The translations under genes were made by a program, and so were the position numbers. The notes below the pieces were generated by a model. That model searched no databases. It saw only the letters and a program-made list of their open reading frames with translations, and was not told the DNA's origin. A DNA stretch of 64,000 nucleotides from Symsagittifera roscoffensis (Eukaryota; Xenacoelomorpha; Acoela; Convolutidae), in NCBI RefSeq assembly GCF_963678635.1, contig NW_026971453.1:22870-86869 (forward strand), written 5' to 3'. Positions 33,392-44,521 of this stretch are shown in pieces. Every line of letters starts with the position of its first letter. Positions within the stretch are counted from its first letter, which is position 1.

Positions 33392-35092
33392 ATGAAGCCG
33401 GGGAAAATCTTGATAGTGGCTAGCTCCAACTACCTGTATACGCCCCGCTCGCTCTTTTGGCCGGATATGATTTTCCTCACAGGTCCTAACTTAGGTTTGG
33501 GTCAAGCGGTGGGGATGGCAATAAGTGTGCAGAGAGTAGTGAACCTGGATTCAGAGGTGGTGATAAAAGCCGGATCAATTGACCACTTGCAGAGTAGGGG
33601 ACTCTTAACTGCTCTTACCGACGGGTCAACCCCAAGCTCGGAGGCTGTGGGAGAAGCGATCATGACGCTGCTCTCAGCCATGCTGGAGGCAGAGAGATCG
33701 ATTCGGCGGATCTTTGTGTTGATTTTTGTGCAGTCTCCCGGCTACGCCCTGCTGCCCGAACCCCTGCAGTTTGTGTATGCTATGGTCGTCTTGTTGGCGG
33801 AAGGACGATTTGATGCAATGATACCTGCACCAAACCGACAAGTTGTTCCCAGCTGTTACTACCCCTACCAATCAGAACTCCCTACGATATGGTCAGACAT
33901 CTCGAACGCGGTCCAAGGATTTAAAGATCATAGCACGACGCGTGTCGTTTTGGATGAGGGGCTGGGCCTGGAACTTTCCAACTTTGGTTGGTTGTTGAAA
34001 AGGAGGCCAGGAGTGGGTGATGAACACCAGCTATTGCAGCGATTAGCAAACAATCTGTGGTTTCGACAGACGGACTATGTGAGGGACGAAAGAGGAATTT
34101 TTGCGAGGAGGAACGCCCTCTCAGCAGAAGAAGACCTTAAGGCCATGGCCTTGAGGACCAAGCCTCACACCAACCCCTGGTTGTACCTGACTCCTCGGCT
34201 GTGTGTGTTGGGGCAGGATGCCTTTGATAATGCGCCAGCAGTGGTGAGAGAAATTCACCAAAACCTGCAAAGGATATTAGACGTGAGAGAGCAGGCACGA
34301 GCGACGATATTGCAAATGATGCAAGAAATCAAAACGATGTCCTTGGACCGGTTCCAAGCGGACGTGCTGGCTATGAGGTCCGAATATGAAAGGTCTGGTG
34401 CCACTCTTGCGGGAATTGGCGTGGGGTGGTCACCCGCATTTGTCAGCAGTTGCAACCCTAGGGCATCGAGAAACCTGATAGCCAACTTCGTGAGGGATAT
34501 CAGGAAATTGTCCATTGGCTTTGTGCTCGCCTTATACGTAGCTTTCGGACACGAAAGCTTTGTTAAGGCACCCATAGTGCTTTTCACGGAGGAACTGGCT
34601 GATCTCCGACTGGATGGTCTACTAACACTGGTTGTGATGACCTATGGTCGTCTGGGGTATTTGTTCGTGTTGCTACGATACACCGAACAGCTGCAGGGAC
34701 CGAGTAGAGAGTTTGATGCCCAGTTGGAGACAGCATCCTATCGAAAATTAAAGGACTGGAGGACTTTGCTCCTTCAGTACTTACTACAGCAAAACAAAAG
34801 TTTGGCCGAAGAAGATAAGTCAGTCTTCAACGAGAGTGAAGTGAAGAAGTGTGGGGGAATGCCCATGTTGACCGACTTGGCCCTGATGATGCGGATCGAT
34901 CTGCTAGCTCTGATTTTTCGATTAAGGGAAATTGTGACGGTAGTGTATGGGCCTACAGAGGCTCACGTGTTCCCAGACGTGCAAGTGGAGGCGTGCAGAT
35001 ACTCAGTTATGTATGTTAACCTTGTGTCAGTTGTGGAACTTTTTGTAGGGTACGACAGACGCAGCCTAGAAAGAAGGCCTTATGTATGTTAA
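33392..35092 (+). CDS. Intact 566-codon ORF, divergent SGNH-like plus helical region (element 2)
   Basis: ATG at 33392, no interruption for 1.7 kb in an otherwise decayed element. It matches 51430-53040 of element 3 along most of its length (for example SLFWPDMIFL, QFVYAMVVLLAEGRFD, SDISNAVQGFKDHS, VVLDEGLGLELSNF, GGMPMLTDLALMMR). Its N-terminal 110 residues correspond to the second SGNH-like fold of element 3, but the block I Asp-Ser reads Ser-Ser and the block III Gly-Ile-Asn-Asp-His reads Gly-Ser-Ile-Asp-His, losing the Asn. The rest is mostly helical and unrecognised. The frame ends inside a 73 bp tandem duplication that truncates it. It is a remnant of a larger polyprotein. I do not know its function. 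Confidence 0.65.
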   Translation: MKPGKILIVASSNYLYTPRSLFWPDMIFLTGPNLGLGQAVGMAISVQRVVNLDSEVVIKAGSIDHLQSRGLLTALTDGSTPSSEAVGEAIMTLLSAMLEAERSIRRIFVLIFVQSPGYALLPEPLQFVYAMVVLLAEGRFDAMIPAPNRQVVPSCYYPYQSELPTIWSDISNAVQGFKDHSTTRVVLDEGLGLELSNFGWLLKRRPGVGDEHQLLQRLANNLWFRQTDYVRDERGIFARRNALSAEEDLKAMALRTKPHTNPWLYLTPRLCVLGQDAFDNAPAVVREIHQNLQRILDVREQARATILQMMQEIKTMSLDRFQADVLAMRSEYERSGATLAGIGVGWSPAFVSSCNPRASRNLIANFVRDIRKLSIGFVLALYVAFGHESFVKAPIVLFTEELADLRLDGLLTLVVMTYGRLGYLFVLLRYTEQLQGPSREFDAQLETASYRKLKDWRTLLLQYLLQQNKSLAEEDKSVFNESEVKKCGGMPMLTDLALMMRIDLLALIFRLREIVTVVYGPTEAHVFPDVQVEACRYSVMYVNLVSVVELFVGYDRRSLERRPYVC

Positions 35093-35152
35093 CCTTGTGT
35101 CAGTTGTGGAACTTTTTGTAGGGTACGACAGACGCAGCCTAGAAAGAAGGCC
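35007..35152 (+). repeat. 73 bp tandem duplication
   Basis: 35007-35079 and 35080-35152 are practically identical ('ttatgtatgttaaccttgtg...' to '...agaaagaaggcc'). The duplication shifts the frame and creates the stop of the 566-codon ORF at 35090-35092. A partial third echo 'gcctagaaagaag' follows at about 35163. The near identity points to a recent event. Confidence 0.9.
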
Positions 35153-36322
35153 AAATATCCCGGCCTAGAAAGAAGATCAAGGCCATAGCATCAAGGAAAC
35201 CATAGGACTCTGCAGGCCACTGTAATGACGTGTACACTGCCGCCGCCGACGATAAGTCTAGGCTGAAATGGCCTAACAGAGAGACTGTGGTGATGATGAA
35301 AGTGCGAAAGGAGACCAGAGAAGACATCTATCTGACGATAGAGGAAGTGACACCACATGGTGAGGAACCCGTGCATTTTGTCATAAATGACCAGATGTTT
35401 TACCCGGCAGGTGACCTGACAATACCGGCTCGGCCGGATGCAGGAGTTGACACGCGCCAAGGCCCCTCTGGGCCGCGACCAAAGCCAGATGATGGAAGAA
35501 AGGAAGGAGACGCGAATAAAGAAAATCAAGGGGAATATGATCCCATGGAAGGGAAAAGCCACAGAATGAGCGAGTGTGTCTTGGGGTTCCCTGGAGAAGG
35601 ATCTGCTAGAAAACGACTTCAATGAAGCGGAAGGCGGTGTGGCGAATGAAACGCTAGTGCTGATGATATGGTAATCATTTATGTCTCCCACCAAGGAGCC
35701 CCCAGCTAGTTTGTCTCCCGCGTAGTCTATGCCCCTGGTTGAAACCAAGCTGCTCAGTGAATCCCCTTGAAGGCGGAGGATTGATGAGTCGATGCGAGTG
35801 GCGTTCCTGGGCACATTGCGAGAAGAAGATTGGGAGCGGTATCAGAGCGAGCTGGAGAGGAAAACCGGTGAGGCTTGGACGCGTGTAGCCTTCATGGATA
35901 GTACGTGAATCCGGAAATATGGCACTCAGTCCGTGATGAGAGTGGGATTGAACCAGCCCATCATGCGAGAAGTGATAGAGAAGATGATGGAGTCCACTGA
36001 ACCTGGCGGTCTGACCGAGTCAGTCACGGAGAAAAGCGCTGAGGAGAGTCCGATTATGCGAGATCAACCCGTTAGAAGAGCCGAGAAAGGGCTGAGGAAG
36101 TATATTTCTATGGTGAGAAAGCTGAGCGATAAAGTGACCATCCCCGAAGTTGTGAAGTCAAAATGCGCAACAGTGGTGATGTCGCTGGCGAAGGTGTACC
36201 GCCCAAGCGAAGCGGGGCAAGGGGATGGTGTCGCACACGGCGGCAGGGAGAAAGAGAATCAAGTACCACCGTTGCTGCTGGCTATTTTAACCTCTTCGGC
36301 TTCAAAGGCCAAGAAAAACTAG
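35153..36322 (+). pseudogene. C-terminal part of the second polyprotein (element 2)
   Basis: The frame 35230-35625 is hydrophilic, with no counterpart I could place in element 3. From about 35770 the sequence matches element 3 at 54110-54794: RVAFLGTLREEDWERY against RVPFLGALPEEEWK, KYGTQSVMRVGLNQP against CYGTQSLLKTGLNRP, and the ends VPPLLLAILTSSASKAKKN and VPPILMAGLRSASYKTK. A TGA near 35908 interrupts it. The basic end may act as a nuclear signal. Function unknown. Confidence 0.55.
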
Positions 36323-36342
36323 AGAACCCTGGCTGACACCAG

Positions 36343-37320
36343 ATGGGAAATAGAATTTATCAGCCAGTGTGGTCCGGCGGAATGGACGACTACAAAACTT
36401 GGACGAAGTTGGAAGGGCAGCTCGATATGTTCGAGTAAAGTCGGATTACGGTGCCCGAATTAGTTCAAATGGGCAATCCGGCTGGTGCCTATATGGAAAT
36501 CGTGAAGGCGAGAAATTCCGCAAGAGGGCAACTGATGGCCTGGCATGATAAACAAGCCATGCAGGAGTACTTAAAAGAAATAATGACGGGCTCAAACCTG
36601 AGGAGGAAAGAATATGGCACCGTGATGTCATCAGAAGCGAATGAGAATGTTTTAGAGCTTCTGAACAACATTTCTTGGAAGGCGGCCCTGCAGAAATATT
36701 TTGATGAAACCATGCGTACTCCCTCATTTGTGATGGTGTACTTCGCAAATCCCTGTGTTAGGACTGAATTGCAAGTGAGACTTGCAGGGTGCCTTATTGG
36801 GATAAGGAAAAGGGAGTACGAAGCTACCATTGAGACAAAGGCTTGAGAACAACAGTTAGAGTTGATAGGGATTTTGAAAATGTTGATCGCCGGGGACGAT
36901 TCTGCGATAGCGTGGGCAAAACGGAAGGATGCACTTCGCTTTGTGAAGATCGTGGTGAATTGTATCCCCACTGCGGTGCTAGAAGAATATGTAAAGGCAG
37001 CGAAGCGTAAAGAAATCTTTTTGAGAGCCTTGTTGGAACTCTATCAAGACATGCCACTGCAGATCCCGACGAAAGAACTGAACGACATGGATAGCTACCG
37101 GAGATTGGAAGAAGCCAGGAGATGTTCCAACAAAAAATTGACAGTTACGAGAGAGTTGTTAGAGGGAATTCGGATTCTGAAAGAGCATGCGACGTTAGGG
37201 AAATGGAAAACCTTCCAATACATGTCGGGTGTCCCGGGGATGGCTTATAATTCATTCTTCAACGAGGAAGCGAGGCCTTATACTGCAACAGTAAAAACCC
37301 GACCCACCTGGTGGTTGTAG
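36343..37320 (+). pseudogene. Third ORF with Met-Gly start, first part (element 2)
   Basis: One frame from ATG 36343 (MGNRIYQPVWSGGMDDYKTW) to 37320, with in-frame TAA at 36436-36438 and TGA at 36844-36846, then a frameshift near 37311. The product is about 326 residues, mostly helical, with no motif I recognise. The Met-Gly-Asn start is the kind that can be N-myristoylated, as in many matrix proteins, and WTKLEGQL recalls gag capsid starts, but there is no zinc knuckle. It lies after the end of the second polyprotein, where element 3 has only tandem repeats. It may therefore belong to element 2 or to an unrelated insertion. Confidence 0.5.
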
Positions 37321-38390
37321 ATGCCGGAACGCACCACAGACTGATCGATCAGCTTTTTTCCGTGCCTAAGTGCGTGCGACTGTCGAGAATGTCGGAGAAA
37401 TCCCATGAGTTGGTGAGGAAGATCCTCGGGGCATTCCCGGAGAGGTCTAGCGACGAGCTGGAAGATATAGTGGGAGAAGACTTCGTGAAGTTGGGCGAAG
37501 GAAACCAGTTGGGCGAAGGAAGTTGGCCGAAAAAAATCGGTGAATTCCAGAAGAAGAAGGCGAGAGGTATGATGTCAAGCGATTTTCCCACGATAGATGA
37601 AAAAGATGAGACCCATCGACGATGATGGAAATTGATTCCCCGCTGGTGGCATCGGGTCATCGAACTTGGAGAAATATCCTGCATACTCATGGGGAGTACC
37701 CATGTCACTGCCTGGCGTAGACGTTTTGGTACCCCAAGAGAGAAATGCTAGTACCGGTTTGGGATGCTGAGGAGTTGTTCTCCATGGGATTGCCTGATCA
37801 AGCCCAGACCGTGACGATACTGGTAGTCAGCGCCATGCTAGCAGTAAGGTTGCTGGAAGCCAATGCAGGGACGACTGAACAGGAGATGGCCGTGGCAATT
37901 TCGGGGCAATTGAGCAGAGCGAGCATCAGTAAGTAAGAGACTGGATCTGTTCAAGCCGCCCTGCAAAGTTCTGAGGATACCGAAGGAGATAGAAAGGATA
38001 TGAGCAAGACAAATATTGATGCTTTGGTTCCGTATCGATCTTTCCAGCTGCATATAGGACCGGGAGATTATAAGAGAGTATTCCTGACGCATAAGAACGC
38101 TGTGACTACCGCGGTGAAGAGAGTAGCTGGGATGTCTTGAACCACCGAACGAGAGATGAAAGAGGTCTTATAAGCTGACCTAGAGCGAAACGTCAGCCTG
38201 TGTCTGCACAAAACTTTTTCAGCAGAAATAGGGAGCAGACATTGAACGTGGATCTACTACCCTGCTGCAAACAGAGGTTGCTGGAGCAAGAAAGCTGGGG
38301 CACGGCCCGTAACTCTCTGGACATGCAACAGAAAGTCCTGGAAGACAGTGAGATGGGAGACCAGCAACAAGATGCGATGGAGTGAGGATT
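37311..38390 (+). pseudogene. Third ORF, continuation (element 2)
   Basis: Frame 37311-37625 continues the protein-like reading (HRLIDQLFSVPKCVRLSRMS, helical, then Lys-rich). Further shifted pieces follow at about 37680-37936 and 37940-38130, ending near 38390. Stops of all three types occur. No domain is recognised. Together with the first part the original protein would exceed 600 residues. Confidence 0.4.
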
Positions 38391-40661
38391 GAGGAAGAGA
38401 CGTGAAGGAAGATTGGAGAGAAACGAAAACTTAACTATTTTAGTGCGTTAAAACTTGAGCAAATCAACCAAGATTGATTATTGAAACTTTTAAACTTTTT
38501 GTTTTGCTGAGGTTTGATTAAAACAGACCTTGTTATTGTTTGAAACTGCTAAGAATTGTTGCAATTGTTGAATAATAATAGAAAAATTTAGTTCGATGAT
38601 TATTTTTAAATAGGACATAGGTGGTTATATTTACCTATTTAAACGTGACTGAAGTTTTTAACCTGTGTAGGACACATTTTCACTTTGTGGCGACCTGGTA
38701 GGGTTTGGGTACGCTTGCTCAAAGAGGGTGAGTACCTCATTACCTTTCCAAGCCACAGAGTTTTTTAATTTTATTATTGAGGGCAACGACATAAATCAAT
38801 GATTATATTTGGCGACGGACACTAAAATAATTTTAATGGGTGCGTGGCCGTGCCACGTCCCAACTTTTTTTAATCAGCAAGAGCGAGAAGAAATTTTACG
38901 GAGAAATAATGTAAGTAGTCAACAAAGAAACTTTATATAGGACACTCCTCATAATGCAAATTTTGTGAAAATGTTAGAAGGCATTGAAATGTAGTACGAT
39001 GCCATTTATGACACGCGGTGAGTTGAAGTGGAGTAGATACGTTTCAATTTTTTGATGCGATTTGTAAGTTGATTGTATAAAACTGGATCACCACTTCAAT
39101 GGTTATGCGTTCAATGGGGGAATTGAAGGGGACTGTCTGGGGAGTATGTTTAACCAAATAAAAAGTAGTATAGTACCTAAGAAAAAACAAAACACATATA
39201 AAATAAACTAAAAAAAACTAAAAACAGTTAAAAACAGTATGAAATCAGTAGAAATCATCCCCCCAGACGAGATGTGATCCGACCCTCCCGTTTGTTGTTG
39301 TCAGATATATGGTTGTTATAGGCATTTATATCAGTCAGGATCGTTACGATCAAAATTATGGCCCGTTTCTGGTGCTTGTACTGTAGGGTTAATTGAGTAT
39401 TAAAGCACTAATTGCTAATTTGCCTTCAATCCGGAAGGTTCTCGGGATTAGAGCAGTAGACTGATCCGACAAGCAGTGCAAGGAGTAACAGGAAGGGGCT
39501 CAAGGACAACAACAACCGACTGTTGGCTATCGTAAATAAGTAACCCTTTTGGTAGAGAAATTATGATATCAATCTGTGGGGGGCTCGACAGTGACTGCAC
39601 TGAAGTGACCCTCCACCGGCTTGCAAATTTCCGAGCTAAGCACATTAATTCGGATATTGAACAAAACCGGAGGGTATAAAATGATTAGTATTAGTAACTG
39701 CACTATTATAATTAGTAGAACCCGGTAAATTTAGTTCAGACGTGGTTGGAACTAATCGGATACCGAGAACCAAGATTACGTGATTTTTGAAAAAGCAAAA
39801 CGCTACAAAATCAGAAAATTTTTCGAAATTTTTGCGTTAGGTCCAAAAAAATTGTTGTTCGGACAACACCCACTAGTGAATTGACAGGTTTAAAGCCCCG
39901 CTTGCCAATAATCTTCCGGGTTCTAGTGAAATTGAACTTAACGTGTTTTATTTAGTGGATTCATTAATCCGGAAGGTTCCAAAAAGCATGGGTTTTTGGA
40001 AAAATTTTTCGGCTGGAACGTTTTAGACCGGGTTTTTTGCATTGAACTAGAACAGTATAGGCCTTCTGAGCACAGATCAACAAATTTTAGGCGGAAAAAA
40101 GTCAGGCGGAACCTATAAGTTGGAAAATTTTTGCACTTTAGGAAAAAGCCGTTTAGGTTAATAACTTTGAAACCACTGGAGAGATGCAGTTGATTTTAAA
40201 ACCATTAGATCAGAAATTAAGTGAATTTACTCAAAGAATTTTTTGTTTTCTTGAAAAGTAAGCATAAAAAATTTTTAAGATTGTTTTCAGCAAAAACACC
40301 AATTTGTGAAGGTACACCCTTCACGTTTTGTAAAAAAAATTTTGGAAAGACCTTATACCCCTACCAAAGGGTAGAAAAGGTTGAATAAGGTAATTTTACG
40401 CTGTTCTCAACAAAAAGGGAGGGCTAAGAAATACAGAAAACGATAGTCGAGTCAAAACTAGGCTAGTTATAAGACCCTTCATAGTTAAAAACAATTGTCA
40501 AATAAGAGGACTAACTTCAATCCGGAAGGGTCTAGGGACGGAATACTCCCTTCCTAGTTAGTTCATACAGCATAATAGCCTCGGAGACCGTATCCGGAAG
40601 GATCTCGGGCGTGAATTTCAATCGACCAAGAAAAGCTACTCTTACGAACCCGGAGGGGTCT
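38391..40661. other. Non-coding DNA between elements 2 and 3, possibly LTR remnants
   Basis: No ORF is supported over about 2.2 kb. 'Tggcgac' occurs twice within about 120 bases (about 38689 and 38811), each starting a TGG that could be a tRNA primer-binding site. I cannot match a tRNA, and no matching LTR pair was found. From about 39420 onward, isolated copies of the 'atccggaagg' motif (about 39428, 39969, 40520, 40592) anticipate the minisatellite to the right. Confidence 0.5.
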
Positions 40662-41228
40662 CAATCCGGAAGGGTCCCATTTCCACCAATCCGGAAGGAT
40701 CCCATTTTCACCAATCCGGAAGGGTCCCATTTTCACCAATCCGGAAGGGTCCCATTTTCACCTATCCGGAAGGGTCCCATTTTCACCATTCCGCAAAGGT
40801 CCTATTTTCACCAATCCGGAAGGGTCCCATTTTCACCAATCCGGAAGGGTCCCAATTTCAGCAATCCGGAAGGGTCCCAATTTAACCAATCCTGAAGGTT
40901 TTCATTTTCACCATTCCGGAAAGGTCCCATTTTCACCAATCCGGAAAGGTCCTATTTTCACCAATCCGGAAGGGTCCCATTTTCACCTATCCGGAAGGGT
41001 CCCATTTTCACCAATCCGGAAGGGTCCCAATTTCAGCAATCCGGAAGGGTCCCAATTTCAGCAATCCGGAAGGGTCCCAATTTCAGCAATCCGGAAGGGT
41101 CCCATTGTCACCGATCCGGAAGGGTCTCATTTTCACCAATCCGGAAGGGTCCCAATTTCAGCAATCCGGAAGGGTCCCAATTTCAGCAATCCGGAAGGGT
41201 CCCAATTTCAGCAATCCGGAAGGGTCAG
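40662..41228 (+). repeat. 25 bp minisatellite, 23 units
   Basis: Head-to-tail units of aatccggaagggtcccattttcacc. Two sub-types are visible: one ending attttcacc, the other aatttcagc. They occur in blocks rather than at random. A few units carry point changes (for example attccgcaaagg). The array stops exactly where the gag leader of element 3 begins. Because 25 is not a multiple of 3, the plus-strand ORF through it is a three-phase artefact. Confidence 0.95.
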
Positions 41229-41402
41229 GATTAAGAAGAAACGTCGATGCTGATGAGTAAGACTCGAGTCTCGACCAGCACCAAGCTACCTGGAACCGAT
41301 AGGGTGACACCACCACTTGTGACGTTATTGGTGGACAACGGAGCATCAATCGAATAAGCATTGACCATTATAGTGGGCAGCATAGGAAAAGAGAACGAAC
41401 AG

Positions 41403-43129
41403 ATGTCCTTAAGAATGAGTGAACTAGAGAGGGCAGTCCACGTCGAGAGAGAACCGCAACAGACAAGAAGCTAGCAGAAGCGAAAAACGCTTGAAGGAGA
41501 GAACGGATGAACACTTAGCAAAGAACTTGTCGCGATTGACTAAGGAGGCTGAGAAAAGAGAGTTACGATAAAGAAACGACATGGAGAAGTTGAGAATTCA
41601 ACAAGAGCAGACTCTTGGGACTCTTGACAGAAAGAAAGATGCGATGATGGAGAGGCGAACTCAGGTAATCATGGATAGGTTGGATGGGCTACTATGCAGT
41701 AGGATTGGATCAAAAAATGGGGAATCGAAATCGGGAGAACCTAGTAGCGAGCCGAGGGTGAACTTCAACGAGCAGCAGAATAGGAGAACGACATATGGTC
41801 CCACTAGAGGAAGGGGCATTTCATCAGGCTATACCACAGGGGACAATAGACCCAGTGGCCCAAACATCGGAGAAAGTTCAATTGGCAAAATACAGACTTC
41901 TAACGAACGACCAACGCAAGATATACATGCGACTGGGAGATGTGATTCCAGAAACAGGAGTCATGCGAGCCAAGGAAGAAATAATCCCAGCGAGTCGGAC
42001 AGGAGGGAAAATCGGGAGCCCTTATCAGGGGGCGAAGATACTCAGGCGGGGCATCCAAGAGACGCTGCATCGATGGCCACAGCCTTTGAACCTCTGAACA
42101 GGTCCCTGGAAACATTTCTTACGACGCTGTCGAGGACCAATGAACGTAGTGAAAAGTCCAGAAGGGTTTTTAAGAAACCAAGATGCTACAAAGACGAATC
42201 TGACGGCTGTATTGATACCTGGATAGAAGTCATGAAACTGCATTTTGAAGAGCAATCTAGAAGGCACAGCCTTAAAAAGCGTGATGGCCAAAAAGCAAAA
42301 CTAGCGGGACGCAGCTGAGAAAATCTTTGAAAACTTGTTAAATCGTTTTGACTCAGGAGTACAAGGACACCAAGCAATGATGCGCTTCGAGAAACGGAGG
42401 CAACGAGAAGATGAGACGATAGACAAATTTCTAGGCAATTTGCAGATGCTGAGAAGGCGTAGCCAACCAGATGAGTCAACCAGAAGGATGAACCTGACAG
42501 TTGCCTCAAAATTCATCGATGGTGTGAAGAATGATGATTTTCGGACAATGTTAGCAACACATTACACACCACTTTCAACCAATGCGCCAACACCAAAGGA
42601 GTAGAGACTCAAGTGAAAAGAATATCTTTTACTAAAGCCCCCATCGAGATCTGGCTTTTACAAAAATATTTATGGCAATTTTAACAGTGGAACAGCTAAC
42701 CAGGGTAACAATTGGTACAAACAATTGGTACAAAGGGACGACATGGACAAGAGACCCTCTTGTGCAAATTGCAGTTCGACGGACCATCATGTGTCAGCAT
42801 GCCCAACTTACAAACAGGGCATGAAAGCGATAGACTTTAGCCTCGAGGATGAAGATGTGTCAGAGGTTGATCATGAAGATTTCATGAGGGGAGTAATTGC
42901 AAAGTTCGGCCCCAGGTGTTTCTTTTGTAACTTGGAGGGTCATTTTAAATCGGATTGTCCGCAATTCTGCGATGCAGTGGCAGCCATAAAGCATCCTAGG
43001 CATGAGGCAGCTTTGTCAGGGGTGAAAGCCAGCAGGGCACGCCTATTGAGTGAAGCGGAGGCGCGCAGAAAAGAAACCACAAAAGCTGGCAACAAAGAAA
43101 ATATAAACAGTAACCGAAGAAAAACGTGA
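41403..43129 (+). pseudogene. gag: Gag with N-terminal coiled coil and two zinc knuckles (element 3)
   Basis: Starts near ATG 41403 (MSLRMSELERA). After a shift, 41581-42318 encodes a coiled coil (EKLRIQQEQTLGTLD), an Arg/Ser/Gly-rich stretch and the capsid start (RVFKKPRCYKDESDGCIDTW). A shift near 42260 moves to the frame 42335-43129 with capsid helices (ALFEKRRQREDETIDKFLG-like), stops at 42602-42604 and about 42612, and two zinc knuckles: CANCSSTDHHVSACP and CFFCNLEGHFKSDCP, both perfect Cx2Cx4Hx4C. The knuckles would bind genomic RNA. The capsid is of the retrotransposon gag type. Confidence 0.85.
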
Positions 43130-44521
43130 ATCGGAACCGGTGACTGCGGCAGACGATTTCAAAATCGACTGTAAGGCAGCAGCAAGAGATGCCTTATACA
43201 GAATCCAGCAGGAGTTGGTGACAAAGGAGATCGAACAAAACTTAAGCTCGAACTAGAGAACAAAAAAACACAGTAGAAGCTGAACGGATGCAGAGGAAAC
43301 GAAAGCACCAACCAGTTTGAGCAAGAAACTGTTTGTGATCTCCGAGCAGACGTTCGGTATGGTGCCACATGGAAGTAAGGTACAGTCAATAATCTCGGTA
43401 GCGGGGCATCAGGTAATCAGAAACCTGAATGAACCATCAAAATTCACTTTGATACATTTGGATACATTTGAAGATTACCTGAGACAGGTAGAGCCACACA
43501 CTGAGTCAAGGGCTGTGCGAGCGCTGTTAGCAACGGATGGCCCTCGAATAAAGAAACTTCAAGGGCGCTACGTGAAAGTCAATGGACCATATCAAATGAT
43601 GTTGAACGTGGATGGGATCAGTATCTATAGTAGGACCTACGTAACAACAGACAGTGACCAAATAGAGCAGATCTATTTGGGTCAAGAAGAACTTAGAGTC
43701 CGTAGGATAGGCCACGACGCCATGATGGAGCAAGTCGCGTTTCACATAGAATACCGAGCAGATGTGACTGCACATCTGCTGGACACCAATGGGAACAAAA
43801 TCGGAGTGACAGGACTTCTGGATACAGGAGCAGTAGTAAGCGTGATGCCAATAAAATCATGGGAAAGAATGGGCTTCACGAGGGAAGACTTAATTCCCAC
43901 GAACCTCAGATTAGCGGCAGCCAACCTTTGAGCAACCTATACGTAGCCGGAAGAACACCAATGACGGTCCTTCACATGGGAGGACAGGATCTTTGGATGA
44001 GCTTCGTGGTAGTAGAGAGCTTAGACGACTCCGACCATTTCATCTTGGGCCGTGACTTTGCCAGGAATTTCAATGTTATGATTGACTCGACACACTGCCT
44101 AATAAGGATTAGAAACCCAGACCGGAAGTATGTTAAGCGACAGATTAATAGAATAATAACGGATGAGAATAACGTGCCAATTTTTTTAGATAGAAAAGTA
44201 AAATTACAGCCAGGATATGCTGTGGTACCTATTTTTAGGATGAAAAATTTAAACTCGTTAAGTGATAGTAAACAGGTTTGCTTAGTACCCAACCCAAATA
44301 GTCAAAGCTCAGTGATTTTAGGCCGGAGCTTTTCGGAAACACGAAACGGACTGTGTGTCAGTGTGTTATTTAACACACTGGTCACCACGGTTTCCTTCCA
44401 GCGTGGAAAGAAATTTGGTTACGCTTTGCCTATGAGGACCGACTATGAGGAGACACAAAACTTGAAGAGACATGACGTGAAGGACTGCCCTAATCTTTCC
44501 AATAAAGATATAATTATATAG
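43130..44521 (+). pseudogene. pro: Retropepsin-type aspartic protease region (element 3)
   Basis: After about 190 bases of broken linker, frame 43317-43931 carries VTGLLDTGAVVSVMP with the catalytic Asp-Thr-Gly at 43821-43829. A frameshift between 43859 and 43931 moves to frame 43859-44521, which has the flap/second motif HFILGRDFARNF (ILGRD near 44040), then a beta-rich C-terminal part. It would process Gag-Pol. The active-site motif is intact. The shift lies between the two halves. Confidence 0.85.

Larger units (their letters stand above)
27165..38400 (+). mobile_element. Element 2: 5'-truncated Ty3/gypsy-like element with extra polyproteins
   Basis: It begins abruptly in pol at the point matching 44553 of element 3, so LTR, gag and protease are missing. 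The order is RT, RNase H, linker, integrase, acidic tail, macro-like domain, then a non-coding gap and a second coding block (coiled coil, SGNH-like domain, a 566-codon ORF, C-terminal NLS-like region), and a third block from 36343. It resembles element 3 throughout to about 36322, in the same orientation, but is more decayed in pol. The 3' limit is uncertain. Confidence 0.8.

Noticed and set aside
36343-36450. Calling the third ORF of element 2 a gag gene
   Set aside because: No capsid motif or zinc knuckle, and element 3 already shows the family's gag at its 5' end.
38689-38830. Primer-binding site and LTR boundary at the two 'tggcgac' motifs
   Set aside because: No matching LTR on the other side and no tRNA end I can match; mentioned only as a possibility.
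40611-40895. 94-codon plus-strand ORF with peptide repeats
   Set aside because: A 25 bp repeat read through three phases; it disappears if a unit changes length and has no homologous protein style.
40662-41228. CRISPR array
   Set aside because: The units are contiguous without unique spacers, and the window is eukaryotic.
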